A stretch of DNA of 64,000 nt from Actinomycetospora corticicola (lineage in GTDB: Bacteria; Actinomycetota; Actinomycetes; Mycobacteriales; Pseudonocardiaceae). How positions within the stretch are numbered: the stretch's first letter is position 1; the number at the start of each line of letters is the position of its first letter. The notes under the pieces were generated by a model. That model was not told the DNA's origin. It searched no databases and saw only the letters and a program-made list of their open reading frames with translations. A program made the translations under genes and the position numbers. The DNA is taken from NCBI RefSeq assembly GCF_013409505.1, contig NZ_JACCBN010000001.1:434001-498000 (forward strand), written 5' to 3'. Shown piece by piece: positions 32,501 through 40,695 of the stretch.

Positions 32501-32663
32501 AGGGCTGGAGCCGATCCAAGATCGTCTCCCCACCTTTCCCCCACGGAAGCGCGAGAAGTGGGCGCAACCGCTCGGTAGGAGCGTTGAGCAGTCGCCAGAC
32601 GTTCCAGCAGCTCACAGGCCACATCACGGGCCGCCGGCAGACGGCCGGTTGCTCCGACGCGAC

Positions 32664-32698
32664 ATCCGTCAGGTCGTCGGTTCGAGCCCGACCTGCCC
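32664..32698 (+). repeat. attR: 35-bp copy of the tRNA-Met 3' part
   Basis: Identical over 35 bp to 18855-18889 but followed by TACCG instead of CACCA, and preceded by sequence unrelated to the tRNA 5' half. It is therefore not a second tRNA gene but the right attachment site. Confidence 0.92.
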
Positions 32699-32885
32699 TA
32701 CCGTCCCCCGCCCGGCCGTCGAGGTCCGGCCCGCCCGGGTCGTGTCGACGGCTCGGCACCTCCCTCTCCGGGGTCCTGCTCCTGGGGCCCGCCGCGGACG
32801 ACGGGGTGTGCCGTGCGCGCCCGAGCGGGTATCGGCGGCAGCGCCACGGGGGTCTCCCGACGCGTCGTCGACCGGAAGGACGCGT

Positions 32886-33266
32886 GTGCAGGAGCGTGCC
32901 CGGCACGTGGTCCGCTACCGCCTGCGGGACGCGGCAGTGGTCCGCGACCACGTGCTGCAGTCGGTGCTCTTCCGCGAGCTCGTCCACCAGCGCCCGGCCT
33001 GGCTCACGTGCGCCACGTACGAGCTCGACGGCCACGGACGGGCCCTGCTGCTCGAGGTCGACGACCTGGCCCGGCTCCGGGGGAGCGCGGCCCTGAGCTA
33101 CTACCTCGACGGCCTCCCCGGGCGGTGCGAGGAGCCCTATCGCGGACTCCTCCCGGACTCCGCCGTGCCGCCCGCCTCCATGCTGGTCGGGTGCTGGGAC
33201 CCGGTGCACGACCAGTGGTGCGTGCCCTACCGCGGCCGGCCGGAGGAGGTCGAGCCCTTCGCGTGA
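32886..33266 (+). CDS. Hypothetical protein beside attR
   Basis: 126 residues from a GTG at 32886 behind GGAAGGA. Mixed alpha/beta composition with YRLRDAAVVRDHVLQSVLF, ATYELDGHGRALLLEV and a C-terminal GCWDPVHDQWCVPYRGR. No family recognised. Before the AICE inserted, this gene lay directly downstream of the tRNA, so it belongs to the chromosome. Confidence 0.6.
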   Translation: MQERARHVVRYRLRDAAVVRDHVLQSVLFRELVHQRPAWLTCATYELDGHGRALLLEVDDLARLRGSAALSYYLDGLPGRCEEPYRGLLPDSAVPPASMLVGCWDPVHDQWCVPYRGRPEEVEPFA

Positions 33267-33529
33267 GTCACCCGGACGGAGCAACGCCGGTCGAGGACCG
33301 ACCCGCCACACGATCGGGTGGTCACGGTCTCGTCGCGGTCCGCGTTCGCGGGCGTTCCGCGCTGGTTCACCGGAGTGATCACGGCACGGGTGCCGGGCGT
33401 GTCATCACGGAACGATCACCGCCGGGCCCGCGGTCGTACGGAGATCGGGCGAATCGGGGCGTCGTCCCGGCCGGCGGCGCACTGCGGCCGCGCATCAAGT
33501 CCACGGACCGGGCGGCCGTCGAAGGGGAC

Positions 33530-33763
33530 ATGACCGTCTCCCTCGACCACCTCGCCGTCCCGACGTCCCGCGAGCCGGCCTCCGGCGCGTTCCCGGCCGT
33601 GCGGTCCGGGATCCCCGGTGCGGTCGCCGCGCTGCGGCAGGCCGTCGCGGACGGCACCGTGCACCACCACGGGACCACCCCCGTCGTCGCGGTCGTGCGG
33701 GCGTGGGCCGCCGGCGGCGACCTCGAGGCGCAGCGGCACGCCTGCCCCACCTGCGGCGGCTGA
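33530..33763 (+). CDS. Small hypothetical protein with C-terminal CPTCGG
   Basis: 77 residues from an ATG behind GAAGGGGA. The C terminus HACPTCGG has a CxxC pair that could bind metal or be redox-active; the middle (PGAVAALRQAVADGTVHHH) is helical. It sits 23 bp before the AMP-forming ligase gene in the same direction, so cotranscription is likely. Function unknown. Confidence 0.55.
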   Translation: MTVSLDHLAVPTSREPASGAFPAVRSGIPGAVAALRQAVADGTVHHHGTTPVVAVVRAWAAGGDLEAQRHACPTCGG

Positions 33764-33786
33764 TCCGAGGGGGCAGGCTCCCGGGC

Positions 33787-35226
33787 GTGATCCCCGAGCC
33801 CGCCCTCCCCGAGCACCCGACCCCGCTGGGCACGCGGCTGCGGGACCTCGCCGCGGAGGCACCGGGCGCGCCCGCGGTCTCCGACGGGGACGCCGCGTTC
33901 ACCCGCGACGAGCTCGACCGGCACACGAACCGGCTCGCGCGCACCCTCGCCGCGCGCGGGGTGGGGCGCGGGGACCTCGTGGCGATCGCGCTGCCCAACA
34001 CCGTGCACCACGTCGCGGCCAGTGTCGCGGCGTGGAAGCTCGGCGCGGTCCCGATGCCGCTCTCGGCCCGCTTGCCCGCCGCGGAACGGGACGCGGTCCT
34101 CGCCGTCGCGCGACCCGTCGTCGTGATCGACCGGGAGCTCCCCCTGGAGAGCGCCGACGACTCCCCGCTCCCGCCGGTCGTCGGCCCCTCCTGGAAGGCA
34201 CCCACCTCGGGCGGCTCGACCGGCACCCCGAAGGTCATCGTCGCCGGGCAGGCCGCGTGCACCGAGCACGTGCTCGCTCGCACTGACGGCCTGCGGATCG
34301 ACCGGGACGGCGTCTTCCTCGCGACCGCCCCGCTGCACCACAACGCGCCCTACATGTTCAGCCTCATGGCGCTCCTGCAGGGCCACCACGTCGTGCTCAT
34401 GCAGCGCTTCGACGCCGCCCGCACGCTCGAGCTCGTCGCCGAGCACCGCGTCACCTGGCTCTACCTCGTGCCGACGATGATGTCGCGGATCCTGCGCACC
34501 GTTCCCGACGCCGGGTGGGGCGGCCTGGGCAGCCTGCGCACCGCCCTGCACGTCGGGGCGCCGTGCCCGCCGGAGGTCAAGCGCGGCTGGCTGGCGCGGC
34601 TGCCGCGCCCGGAGATCCTCGTCGAGCTCTACGCGGGTACCGAGTCGCAGGCCAGCGCGATGATCGACGGGCGGGACTGGCTCGCGCACCCCGGCTCGGT
34701 CGGCCGCATCACCCGCGGACACGTGCGGATCACCGACGACGAGGGCCGCGAGGTACCGCCCGGCGTCGTGGGGGAGATCTGGATGCGGCCGGAGGGCGCC
34801 CCGACCTACCGCTACCTGGGCGCCGAGCCGCGGGCCCGCGACGGCTGGGAGTCCCTCGGCGACCTCGGGTCCTTCGACGACGAGGGCTACCTCTACCTCG
34901 CCGACCGGCGGGCCGACATGGTCGTGGTCGGCGGCGCCAACGTCTATCCGGCGGAGGTGGAGGCGGCCCTGCTCGGGCACCCGGCGGTCAGCGACGCCGT
35001 GGTGGTCGGGGTCCCCGACGACGACCTCGGCCGCGTGGTGCACGCGGTGGTCCAGGCGGACCCGTCGTCGGGACCGGAGCTCGGGCCGGAGCTGGAGGCC
35101 CTCGTGGCCGAGCGGCTCAGCCGCCACAAGCAGCCGCGGGGGTACACGTTCGTCGACCACCCGCTGCGCGACGACGCCGGGAAGGTCAGGCGCGCTGCCG
35201 TCGCAGCCGCGCTCCCAGCTCGGTAG
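33787..35226 (+). CDS. AMP-forming acyl-CoA synthetase / ligase
   Basis: 479 residues of the ANL superfamily. The phosphate loop is SGGSTGTPKVI, the adenine motif is ELYAGTESQ, the hinge region is LGDLGSFDDEGYLYLADRR, and the C-terminal catalytic Lys is in DDAGKVRRA. It activates a carboxylic acid with ATP to an acyl-adenylate and transfers it to CoA. The N-terminal domain is compact, close to the short-chain/aryl or FadD-like actinobacterial members; the substrate is not readable. Its 3' end overlaps the convergent GGDEF-EAL gene by 41 bp. Confidence 0.88.
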   Translation: MIPEPALPEHPTPLGTRLRDLAAEAPGAPAVSDGDAAFTRDELDRHTNRLARTLAARGVGRGDLVAIALPNTVHHVAASVAAWKLGAVPMPLSARLPAAERDAVLAVARPVVVIDRELPLESADDSPLPPVVGPSWKAPTSGGSTGTPKVIVAGQAACTEHVLARTDGLRIDRDGVFLATAPLHHNAPYMFSLMALLQGHHVVLMQRFDAARTLELVAEHRVTWLYLVPTMMSRILRTVPDAGWGGLGSLRTALHVGAPCPPEVKRGWLARLPRPEILVELYAGTESQASAMIDGRDWLAHPGSVGRITRGHVRITDDEGREVPPGVVGEIWMRPEGAPTYRYLGAEPRARDGWESLGDLGSFDDEGYLYLADRRADMVVVGGANVYPAEVEAALLGHPAVSDAVVVGVPDDDLGRVVHAVVQADPSSGPELGPELEALVAERLSRHKQPRGYTFVDHPLRDDAGKVRRAAVAAALPAR

Positions 35227-36712
35227 CCGCCACCGGCGCGCTCCAGTGATAGCCCTGCGCGTAGCGGCAGCCGAGCCGGCGCAGCGCCTCGGCCTCACCC
35301 GCCGTCTGGACGCCCTCGGCGATCGGGACGAGGTCGAACGCGTGCGCCATCACGAGGATGGCCGCGGTGATCCGCAGCTGGTGCTCGTCGACGTCGAGGT
35401 CGGTGACCAGCGAGCGGTCGATCTTCACCTCGTCGACGAAGGCGCGGCGCGCGTAGCCGAGGGAGGAGCTGCCGGTGCCGAAGTCGTCGATCGCGACGCC
35501 CACACCCGCCGTCCGGAGCCCCTCCAGCGCCTCCCGGGTGAGGGCGTCGTCGCCGAGGAGACGGTGCTCGGTGATCTCGAGGGCGACGTCCTGCGGGGCG
35601 AGGCCGTGGCGGCGGGTGCAGTCCACGATGTCCTCGACGAAGTGCGGCGCTCGCAGCTCGACGGGGGAGACGTTGACGTGGACCGTGAACGGCTCGTCGC
35701 CGAGCACGTCCGTCCGCCACCGCGCGACCTGCGCCGCGGCGGTCTCGAGCACCCACAGGTCGAGGGCGGTGATGAGGCCGGTGTCCTCGGCGACCGAGAG
35801 GAACAGGTCCGGCGTGAGGAAGCCGCGCTCCGGGTGCCGCCAGCGGGCGAGCGCCTCGACGGCGACGACGCGGTCGGTCTCCAGGTCCATGATCGGCTGG
35901 TAGAGGACGACGAGCTGGCCGGTGATCAGCGCGGTCCGGAGCTCGTCGGCGAGCCGCGTGCGGGCCTGCGCCTCGCGGCGCATCGCGGGGGCGAACACGC
36001 TGACGCCGCCCCGCGAGCGGGACTTCGCGCGGTACATCGCGGTGTCCGCGTCCCGCAGGAAGTCGTCGGTCGAGCCGCCGCGTCGGGTGCCCATCCGGAC
36101 CCCGACACTCGCGCTCACCCAGCAGGTCCGCCCCGCCACGACGACGGGGGCGGCGAGGGTGGCGCGGACCCGCTCGGCGACGTCGAGGGCCTGCTCCGAG
36201 GTCGCGTCCTGCAGGAGGATCGCGAACTCGTCGCCCCCGAGGCGGGCCACGGTGTCGGTCTCGCGCACCACGCCGCGGAGCCGGTCGGCCACGGCGAGGA
36301 GCAGGGCGTCGCCGACCTCGTGGCCGAAGCTGTCGTTGACGGCCTTGAACCCGTCGAGGTCGAGCACGAGCACCGCGGGGACGGCGGCCGACCGCTCGAC
36401 CTCGCGGAGCCGCTCGTGGAGCAGGGTGCGGTTCGCGAGCCCGGTCAGCGGGTCAGAGTGCGCCAGCAGCTCCAGCGCGGCGTGCGCGTCGGCCAGCTCC
36501 CGCGTGCGCGCGCTGACACGGCCCTCGAGGTCGTGGGTCAGCCCCTGCAGCTCTCCGGCGAGCATGTTGAGCCCGACGACGATGGCGTCGATCTCGTCGG
36601 ACTCGTCCGTGGGGTCGAGGCGGGCGTCCAGGCGTCCCGCGGCGAGCTCCACCACGAAGCCCGCCAGCTCGTCGAGCCGCCGGGCGAGATCCTCACCGGT
36701 GTGCGCGGTCAT
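35186..36712 (-). CDS. GGDEF-EAL protein for cyclic di-GMP turnover
   Basis: 508 residues. An N-terminal HAMP-like helical segment without membrane helices (about 1-80) is followed by a GGDEF domain with RLGGDEFAILL and LDLDGFKAVNDSFGH, then an EAL domain with EALARWRHP, DDFGTGSSSLGY, KIDRSLV and AEGVQTAGEAEALRRLG. All catalytic residues of both domains look intact, so it may make and degrade c-di-GMP. It is soluble, suggesting control by a cytosolic partner. It runs into the ligase gene at its 3' end. Confidence 0.93.
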   Translation of the reverse strand: MTAHTGEDLARRLDELAGFVVELAAGRLDARLDPTDESDEIDAIVVGLNMLAGELQGLTHDLEGRVSARTRELADAHAALELLAHSDPLTGLANRTLLHERLREVERSAAVPAVLVLDLDGFKAVNDSFGHEVGDALLLAVADRLRGVVRETDTVARLGGDEFAILLQDATSEQALDVAERVRATLAAPVVVAGRTCWVSASVGVRMGTRRGGSTDDFLRDADTAMYRAKSRSRGGVSVFAPAMRREAQARTRLADELRTALITGQLVVLYQPIMDLETDRVVAVEALARWRHPERGFLTPDLFLSVAEDTGLITALDLWVLETAAAQVARWRTDVLGDEPFTVHVNVSPVELRAPHFVEDIVDCTRRHGLAPQDVALEITEHRLLGDDALTREALEGLRTAGVGVAIDDFGTGSSSLGYARRAFVDEVKIDRSLVTDLDVDEHQLRITAAILVMAHAFDLVPIAEGVQTAGEAEALRRLGCRYAQGYHWSAPVAATELGARLRRQRA

Positions 36713-36792
36713 CAGGGCGCCGTTCGTTCGACACCTCGACGAGCCTACGGCAGCACTGGGCCATAAGGGTTAGAAGCGTTAGCTCTTTCGGT

Positions 36793-37080
36793 CTACTCGC
36801 GGAGGCGCCGCGCCTCGGCGCCGGTCTCCTCCGCGTACGCGGGGTCGTCGCCGGCCACCCGTCCGACGAACTCGTCGGTGTCGCCGGTCCCGGTCGTCGA
36901 CATCTCGTCCCAGCGCGTCTCGTCGTCGGGGTGCGCTCCGCCCGTCGCGCGGCTGCTCGCCACCCTCGGGTCCTGCGGCACGTCCTGCTCGGACGGCTCC
37001 CCGGTGGCGGGCTCCGGGAGGGGACCGTCCTCACCCTTGATCGTGTTCGCGGCCTTCGAGATCGCGTCCTTGATGCCCAT
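36793..37080 (-). CDS. Small acidic hypothetical protein
   Basis: 95 residues, very rich in Asp, Glu, Pro, Gly and Thr and probably disordered, after a short amphipathic start (MGIKDAISKAANTIKGEDG). The start ATG at 37080 has an acceptable GGGG site upstream. No domain recognised. It lies alone between the GGDEF-EAL gene and a palindromic terminator. Confidence 0.55.
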   Translation of the reverse strand: MGIKDAISKAANTIKGEDGPLPEPATGEPSEQDVPQDPRVASSRATGGAHPDDETRWDEMSTTGTGDTDEFVGRVAGDDPAYAEETGAEARRLRE

Positions 37081-37102
37081 TCCCCAGGGTGCCTCCGGCC
37101 CG

Positions 37103-37140
37103 TGAGTACTAATCCGTGTCCGGGCACGGAAAAGTGCTCA
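37103..37140. terminator. 38-bp imperfect palindrome downstream of the exporter gene
   Basis: TGAGTACTAATCCGTG (37103-37118) pairs with CACGGAAAAGTGCTCA (37125-37140) with a two-base internal mismatch and a TCCGGG loop. The following CGGGCGCGCAGCGCACC matches the tail of the element at 16043-16100, and in both cases a minus-strand stop codon follows within ~20 bp. It is a recurring terminator type. Confidence 0.7.
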
Positions 37141-37158
37141 CGGGCGCGCAGCGCACCT

Positions 37159-38796
37159 CTAGTGGGCCATCGCCGGTCCGTCCGAGGGCGCCGGCTTCCC
37201 GTGGCGCAGCATCAGGGCGAGGGGGACGCCGAGCGCCGTCAGGATCGCGGTGGCGTAGAGCAGGTCGTTCATGGCGGTGACGAACGAGAGGCTCTGCAGC
37301 TTGGAGTACATCTGGTACTCCATCATCATCCCGCCGGTGCCGCCCGAGCCCGACCCGTCCGGCATCGAGGCCATCCCGGTGCGGTCGGCCGAGGCCTGCG
37401 CCTGCTGGATCGTCATCATCGCGGTCATGGCCGCGAGGCCGATCGCCGACGACGCGCGCTGCACCAGGGTGTTCACCGCGCTGCCGTTCTCGGAGAGGAA
37501 CGAGGGCAGCGACCCGAGCCCGCCCGTCATGATCGGCATCATCGCGAGCCCGATCCCCGCGGCGCGGGCCGCGAGCAGCATCTCCAGGTGCCCGTGGGAG
37601 ACGTCGATCGTCATCCCGGCGAGCTCCCACGTCGTCCAGGAGACGATCGCGAGGCCGAGCGCGGCGGGGACGCGCGCGCCGATCTTGTCGTAGATGAAGC
37701 CGGCCGCGGGCATCACGAAGGCCATCACCAGCGCCTGCGGCAGCAGGAGCAGACCGGTCTCGAAGGCGCCCAGACCCTGGTACTGCTGCAGGAAGACCGG
37801 GATGTAGAAGAGCACCCCGAACAGGCCCATCGAGATGATCGCGATGAGCAGCAGCGAGTTCGTGAACGGCCAGTGGGCGAACACGCGCAGGTCCAGCAGC
37901 GGCTCGTCGACCTCGAGCTCGATGACGACGAACAGCGCCAGCGCCAGCACCCCGACGGTCAGCAGGATCAGCGTCGGGTACGAGGTCCAGCCCCAGGTCG
38001 GGCCCTCGTGCAGGGCCAGCAGCATCGAGAAGAGCCCGACCGCGACCGCGGCGAACCCCGGGACGTCGAGCTTCCGGCCGCGCGTCTGGGAGAACGTCGG
38101 GAGGAAGAAGATCGCCGCGAGGACGCCCACGACGCCGATCGGCACGTTGATGAAGAAGATCAGGCGCCAGTTGACGTACTCGACGAGGTAGCCGCCGAGG
38201 GTCGGGCCGATCGCCGGCGCGAAGATGATCCCCAGCCCGTAGATGCCCATGGCGGCGCCGAGCTTGTCCTTCGGCACGATCTTGTAGAGGGCCGCCAGCG
38301 CCACCACCGGGATCACGCCGCCGGGGATCGCCTGCAGGATGCGGAACGCGATGATCGAGTTGATGTCCCACGCGAAGCCGCACAGCGTGGAGAAGATCGC
38401 GAAGAAGATCATCGCGATCGTGTAGACGCGGCCGAGCCCGTAGCGGATGCCCAGCCAGGCGCTCGCCGGGACGACGACGCCCTCGGCCAGCGAGTACGCC
38501 GTCGACACCCACTGCATCTCGTCGGTGGTGGCGCCGAAGTCGTTCTGCATCGTCGTGATCGCGACGTTCACGATGCTGATGTCGAGCACCGACATGAACA
38601 TCCCGGCCACCAGCACCAGCAGCGGGACGATCCACGGGTTCCCGCCGCTCTTCCCGCCCGTCCCCGGTTCCGACGACGGGTCGGGCGGGGTCGGGCGGTC
38701 GACTGCCGGCGCCGTCGGGCGCGCGACCGGCGCGGCGGCCCGTGGCGCGTCGTCGACGGTCACGGATCGGGCGTCGAGGTCGGTGTCGGTCGACAT
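37159..38796 (-). CDS. DHA2-family MFS multidrug exporter (EmrB/QacA-like)
   Basis: 545 residues with about 14 membrane segments. After an acidic Pro-rich N terminus (to ~55) comes NPWIVPLLVLVAGMFMSVLD, then DEMQWVSTAYSLAEGVVVP, the motif A equivalent WLGIRYGLGRVY, motif C ALGPTLGG-like IGPTLGGYLVEYVNWRLIFF and the C-terminal MMMEYQMYSK loop rich in Met. It exports drugs or metabolites by proton antiport. It appears as a single gene without an adjacent regulator, divergent from nothing close. Confidence 0.9.
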   Translation of the reverse strand: MSTDTDLDARSVTVDDAPRAAAPVARPTAPAVDRPTPPDPSSEPGTGGKSGGNPWIVPLLVLVAGMFMSVLDISIVNVAITTMQNDFGATTDEMQWVSTAYSLAEGVVVPASAWLGIRYGLGRVYTIAMIFFAIFSTLCGFAWDINSIIAFRILQAIPGGVIPVVALAALYKIVPKDKLGAAMGIYGLGIIFAPAIGPTLGGYLVEYVNWRLIFFINVPIGVVGVLAAIFFLPTFSQTRGRKLDVPGFAAVAVGLFSMLLALHEGPTWGWTSYPTLILLTVGVLALALFVVIELEVDEPLLDLRVFAHWPFTNSLLLIAIISMGLFGVLFYIPVFLQQYQGLGAFETGLLLLPQALVMAFVMPAAGFIYDKIGARVPAALGLAIVSWTTWELAGMTIDVSHGHLEMLLAARAAGIGLAMMPIMTGGLGSLPSFLSENGSAVNTLVQRASSAIGLAAMTAMMTIQQAQASADRTGMASMPDGSGSGGTGGMMMEYQMYSKLQSLSFVTAMNDLLYATAILTALGVPLALMLRHGKPAPSDGPAMAH

Positions 38797-38909
38797 GCCG
38801 TCTCCTGCTCGCGCGGTCGGATGGGGTCCACTGATCGTGGCACCCGCTGCATCGCGAATGTGGCAGTGAGTGTCAGCAAGTCTCGGGGAGAGCTAGCTCA
38901 CCCTGTTCG

Positions 38910-39740
38910 TCAGCGGATGCGGCCGAACGAGTAGTCCCCGAACAGGTTGCCGAGCTTCACGGTCTGTCCGGTCTCGGGCGCGGTCCACATCTTCCCGCCG
39001 CCCGCGTAGATCGCGACGTGGTAGATGCTGTTCTCCCCGCCCATGAAGACCAGGTCGCCGGGCTGGGCCTGGCTCTGCGAGATGTGCTGGGCCTTGTCGT
39101 ACTGCTGCTGGGCGGTGCGGGGCAGGCTGATGCCCATCTTCCCGAACACGTACTTGGTCAGGCCGGAGCAGTCGAACCCGCTCGGGGTGGTGCCGCCCCA
39201 TTCGTAGGGCGTGCCCTTGAACTCCGCGGCCTGGGCGACGATCCGCTGACCGAGCGATCCGAGGCTCGCGACGCTCGACGAGTCGGCCTTCTTCGCCGCG
39301 GCCTTCTGCTGGGTGGCCTTCGCAGCGGCGGCCTTCTCCGAGGCGGCCTGCGCGGTGGCGGCCTTCTGCGCCGGGGACACCGTCTTGACGGCGGGCGCGG
39401 CCACCGCGGGCGCGGCGGCGAGCGACACCGGCGTGACGGTCGCCGCGCGGGGCGCCGGCACGGCGGCGGCGTCCGCGGAGGACACGGACAGCAGGTTCGT
39501 ACCGGTCGAGGTCACGTCGGAGTCCGAGAGCGCCGGGAAGGTCCCCGTCGATCCGGCGACCGCGGCGGCGCTCGCGGTGACGAGAGCAGCGGCGATGCCG
39601 GCGCGGGTGAGGGAACCGGTGCTCATCGGGCCGGACGCGGTGCGGGGACCACTACGGCGGGAGCGGGAGGGCGTCGGGAGCTCGATCGCACCGAACGGCG
39701 CGGTGAACGGGCTGCCGGCGACGGCGGCGTGTCGTCCCAT
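38910..39740 (-). CDS. Secreted NlpC/P60 peptidoglycan endopeptidase
   Basis: 276 residues starting at an ATG with AGGAG upstream. The N terminus has basic residues then a hydrophobic export segment (GIAAALVTASAAAVAG). A long Ala/Lys coiled region (about 100-160, KAATAQAASEKAAAAKATQQ) precedes the C-terminal NlpC/P60 domain with catalytic Cys in FDCSGLTKYVFG, His in YHVAIYAGGG, and PETGQTV near the third residue. It should cut peptide cross-links in the wall during growth and division, like RipA-type enzymes. Confidence 0.9.
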   Translation of the reverse strand: MGRHAAVAGSPFTAPFGAIELPTPSRSRRSGPRTASGPMSTGSLTRAGIAAALVTASAAAVAGSTGTFPALSDSDVTSTGTNLLSVSSADAAAVPAPRAATVTPVSLAAAPAVAAPAVKTVSPAQKAATAQAASEKAAAAKATQQKAAAKKADSSSVASLGSLGQRIVAQAAEFKGTPYEWGGTTPSGFDCSGLTKYVFGKMGISLPRTAQQQYDKAQHISQSQAQPGDLVFMGGENSIYHVAIYAGGGKMWTAPETGQTVKLGNLFGDYSFGRIR

Positions 39741-40236
39741 GGGGAGTTCTCCTGGCCGGACACGGTGGGTCGGGGTCCCACCGCTCCCGTCCTGCGGCCG
39801 CTCGGGTGAGCACCGGATCGCTGGGGATCGGTCCGGCGTCCACACGCGGTCGTCCTCGCTCGACGCCCGGGGAGCGGGTCACCGGGACGGGTCGGTGACC
39901 CGGGCGGAGAGCGCGGTGGCCCGTCGGGTGACGAGCCGCCGTGACCGTACCGAGACCTTTTCGTGATCTACAGACCTCGCGGTCGCCGGCTGTCGCGCGG
40001 GACCTCGACCGTTGGTCGCGCGGGGACGCGACCGCCCGGCGCGGTCCCGGCCGCACCCGTCGTCGGGAAGGGCTGGTCGTACGGCCGGGTGGCCGAGCCG
40101 GCGTGCGATCGCCGGACCGCCGACCGCGCGGCCGCCGTCCCGCTCGCGAGGTCTGTCCGGTTCCCGGCGCGCGCCCGCCGGTCGTCCGACGGCGGTGAGT
40201 GGGCGACACTCCCGCAAGGAGTACAGTTCGAGATGA
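39741..40236. other. Divergent intergenic region with one dispersed-motif copy
   Basis: About 500 bp between the NlpC/P60 gene (minus) and the MarR gene (plus). No gene is supported. It contains CGCACCCGTCGTCGGGAA (40052-40069), one copy of the dispersed motif in reverse orientation, and TACAGT (40222-40227), a possible -10 for the MarR gene. The NlpC/P60 leader is long and could be regulatory, but I see no known riboswitch pattern. Confidence 0.5.
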
Positions 40237-40250
40237 ACAGTCTGGACTGT
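40237..40250. promoter_or_regulatory. Candidate MarR operator
   Basis: ACAGTC-TG-GACTGT is a perfect inverted repeat 20 bp before the MarR start codon and just after the TACAGT -10 candidate, so a bound dimer would block transcription. A weaker GTTC-GAGAT-GAAC lies directly upstream. Autorepression by the encoded MarR protein is the natural reading. Confidence 0.6.
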
Positions 40251-40269
40251 CTATCGTCGGGAGGCGCGG

Positions 40270-40695
40270 ATGGACGGATCGGCGGAGGACACCGCGCGGG
40301 CCGTGCGCCTGACGCTCGGCCGGTTGCGGCGTCGCCTGCGCGAGCACTACGACCGTGCCGAGTTGACCGCCTCGCAGCTCGGCGTGCTCACCCGGCTCGA
40401 CCGGGAGGGTCCGGCCACGGTCAGCGACCTCGCCGCGGCCGAGGGGGTGCGGCCGCAGTCGATGGCGATGGCGGTGGGAGCGGTGATCGAGCGGGGGCTC
40501 GTGCGCCGGGACCCCGATCCCGACGACGGGCGGCGGCAGGTTGCGTCGTTGACCCCGGCCGGGCAGGAGTTCGTGACGAGCTCCCGGGCCGCCGGGCAGG
40601 GCTGGTTGGCGGGGGTGCTCGGCGAGCGGCTGACCGCCGAGGAGCGGATGCACGTGCTCGAGGCGATGGCGCTGCTGGAGAAGGTGGTGGCGTGA
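40270..40695 (+). CDS. MarR-family transcriptional regulator
   Basis: 141 residues with the MarR winged helix: ELTASQLGVLTRLDREGPAT, SDLAAAEGVRPQSMAMAVG (recognition helix), then the wing LVRRDPDPDDGRRQVASLTPAG. Helices at both ends form the dimer. The GTGA overlap with the next gene shows it controls the DHA2 exporter, probably releasing its operator when a toxic phenolic or drug binds. Confidence 0.92.
   Translation: MDGSAEDTARAVRLTLGRLRRRLREHYDRAELTASQLGVLTRLDREGPATVSDLAAAEGVRPQSMAMAVGAVIERGLVRRDPDPDDGRRQVASLTPAGQEFVTSSRAAGQGWLAGVLGERLTAEERMHVLEAMALLEKVVA

Larger units (their letters stand above)
18855..32698. mobile_element. Actinomycete integrative and conjugative element (AICE) in tRNA-Met, ~13.8 kb
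   Basis: The segment is bounded by a 35-bp perfect direct repeat (18855-18889 and 32664-32698) derived from the tRNA 3' region. Inside are a tyrosine integrase and excisionase next to the tRNA, an FtsK/TraB-like translocase, a RepSA-type rolling-circle initiator, regulators and cargo. That is the pSAM2-like AICE gene set: site-specific integration, excision, replication as a circle and transfer as double-stranded DNA by one translocase. The cargo at about 24.4-27.7 kb has clearly lower GC and less biased codons than the flanks. All backbone genes look intact, so the element may be mobile. Confidence 0.92.

Noticed and set aside
29155-32622. 1,155-codon minus-strand frame across the right end of the AICE
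   Set aside because: It lacks any domain, crosses several small plus-strand genes and both copies of the 155-bp repeat. The apparent internal protein repeat is only the translated DNA duplication.
32664-32698. Second tRNA gene
   Set aside because: Only the 3' half is present; there is no D arm or acceptor 5' strand. It is attR.
39741-39960. c-di-AMP (ydaO-type) riboswitch upstream of the NlpC/P60 gene
   Set aside because: Such genes often carry one, but I could not find the conserved core words in the leader, only generic GC hairpins.
39963-40691. N-terminal extension of the DHA2 exporter reading through the MarR gene region
   Set aside because: The extension is Arg/Pro-rich noise overlapping a clear MarR gene; the GTG at 40692 with its GTGA overlap gives the proper first membrane helix.
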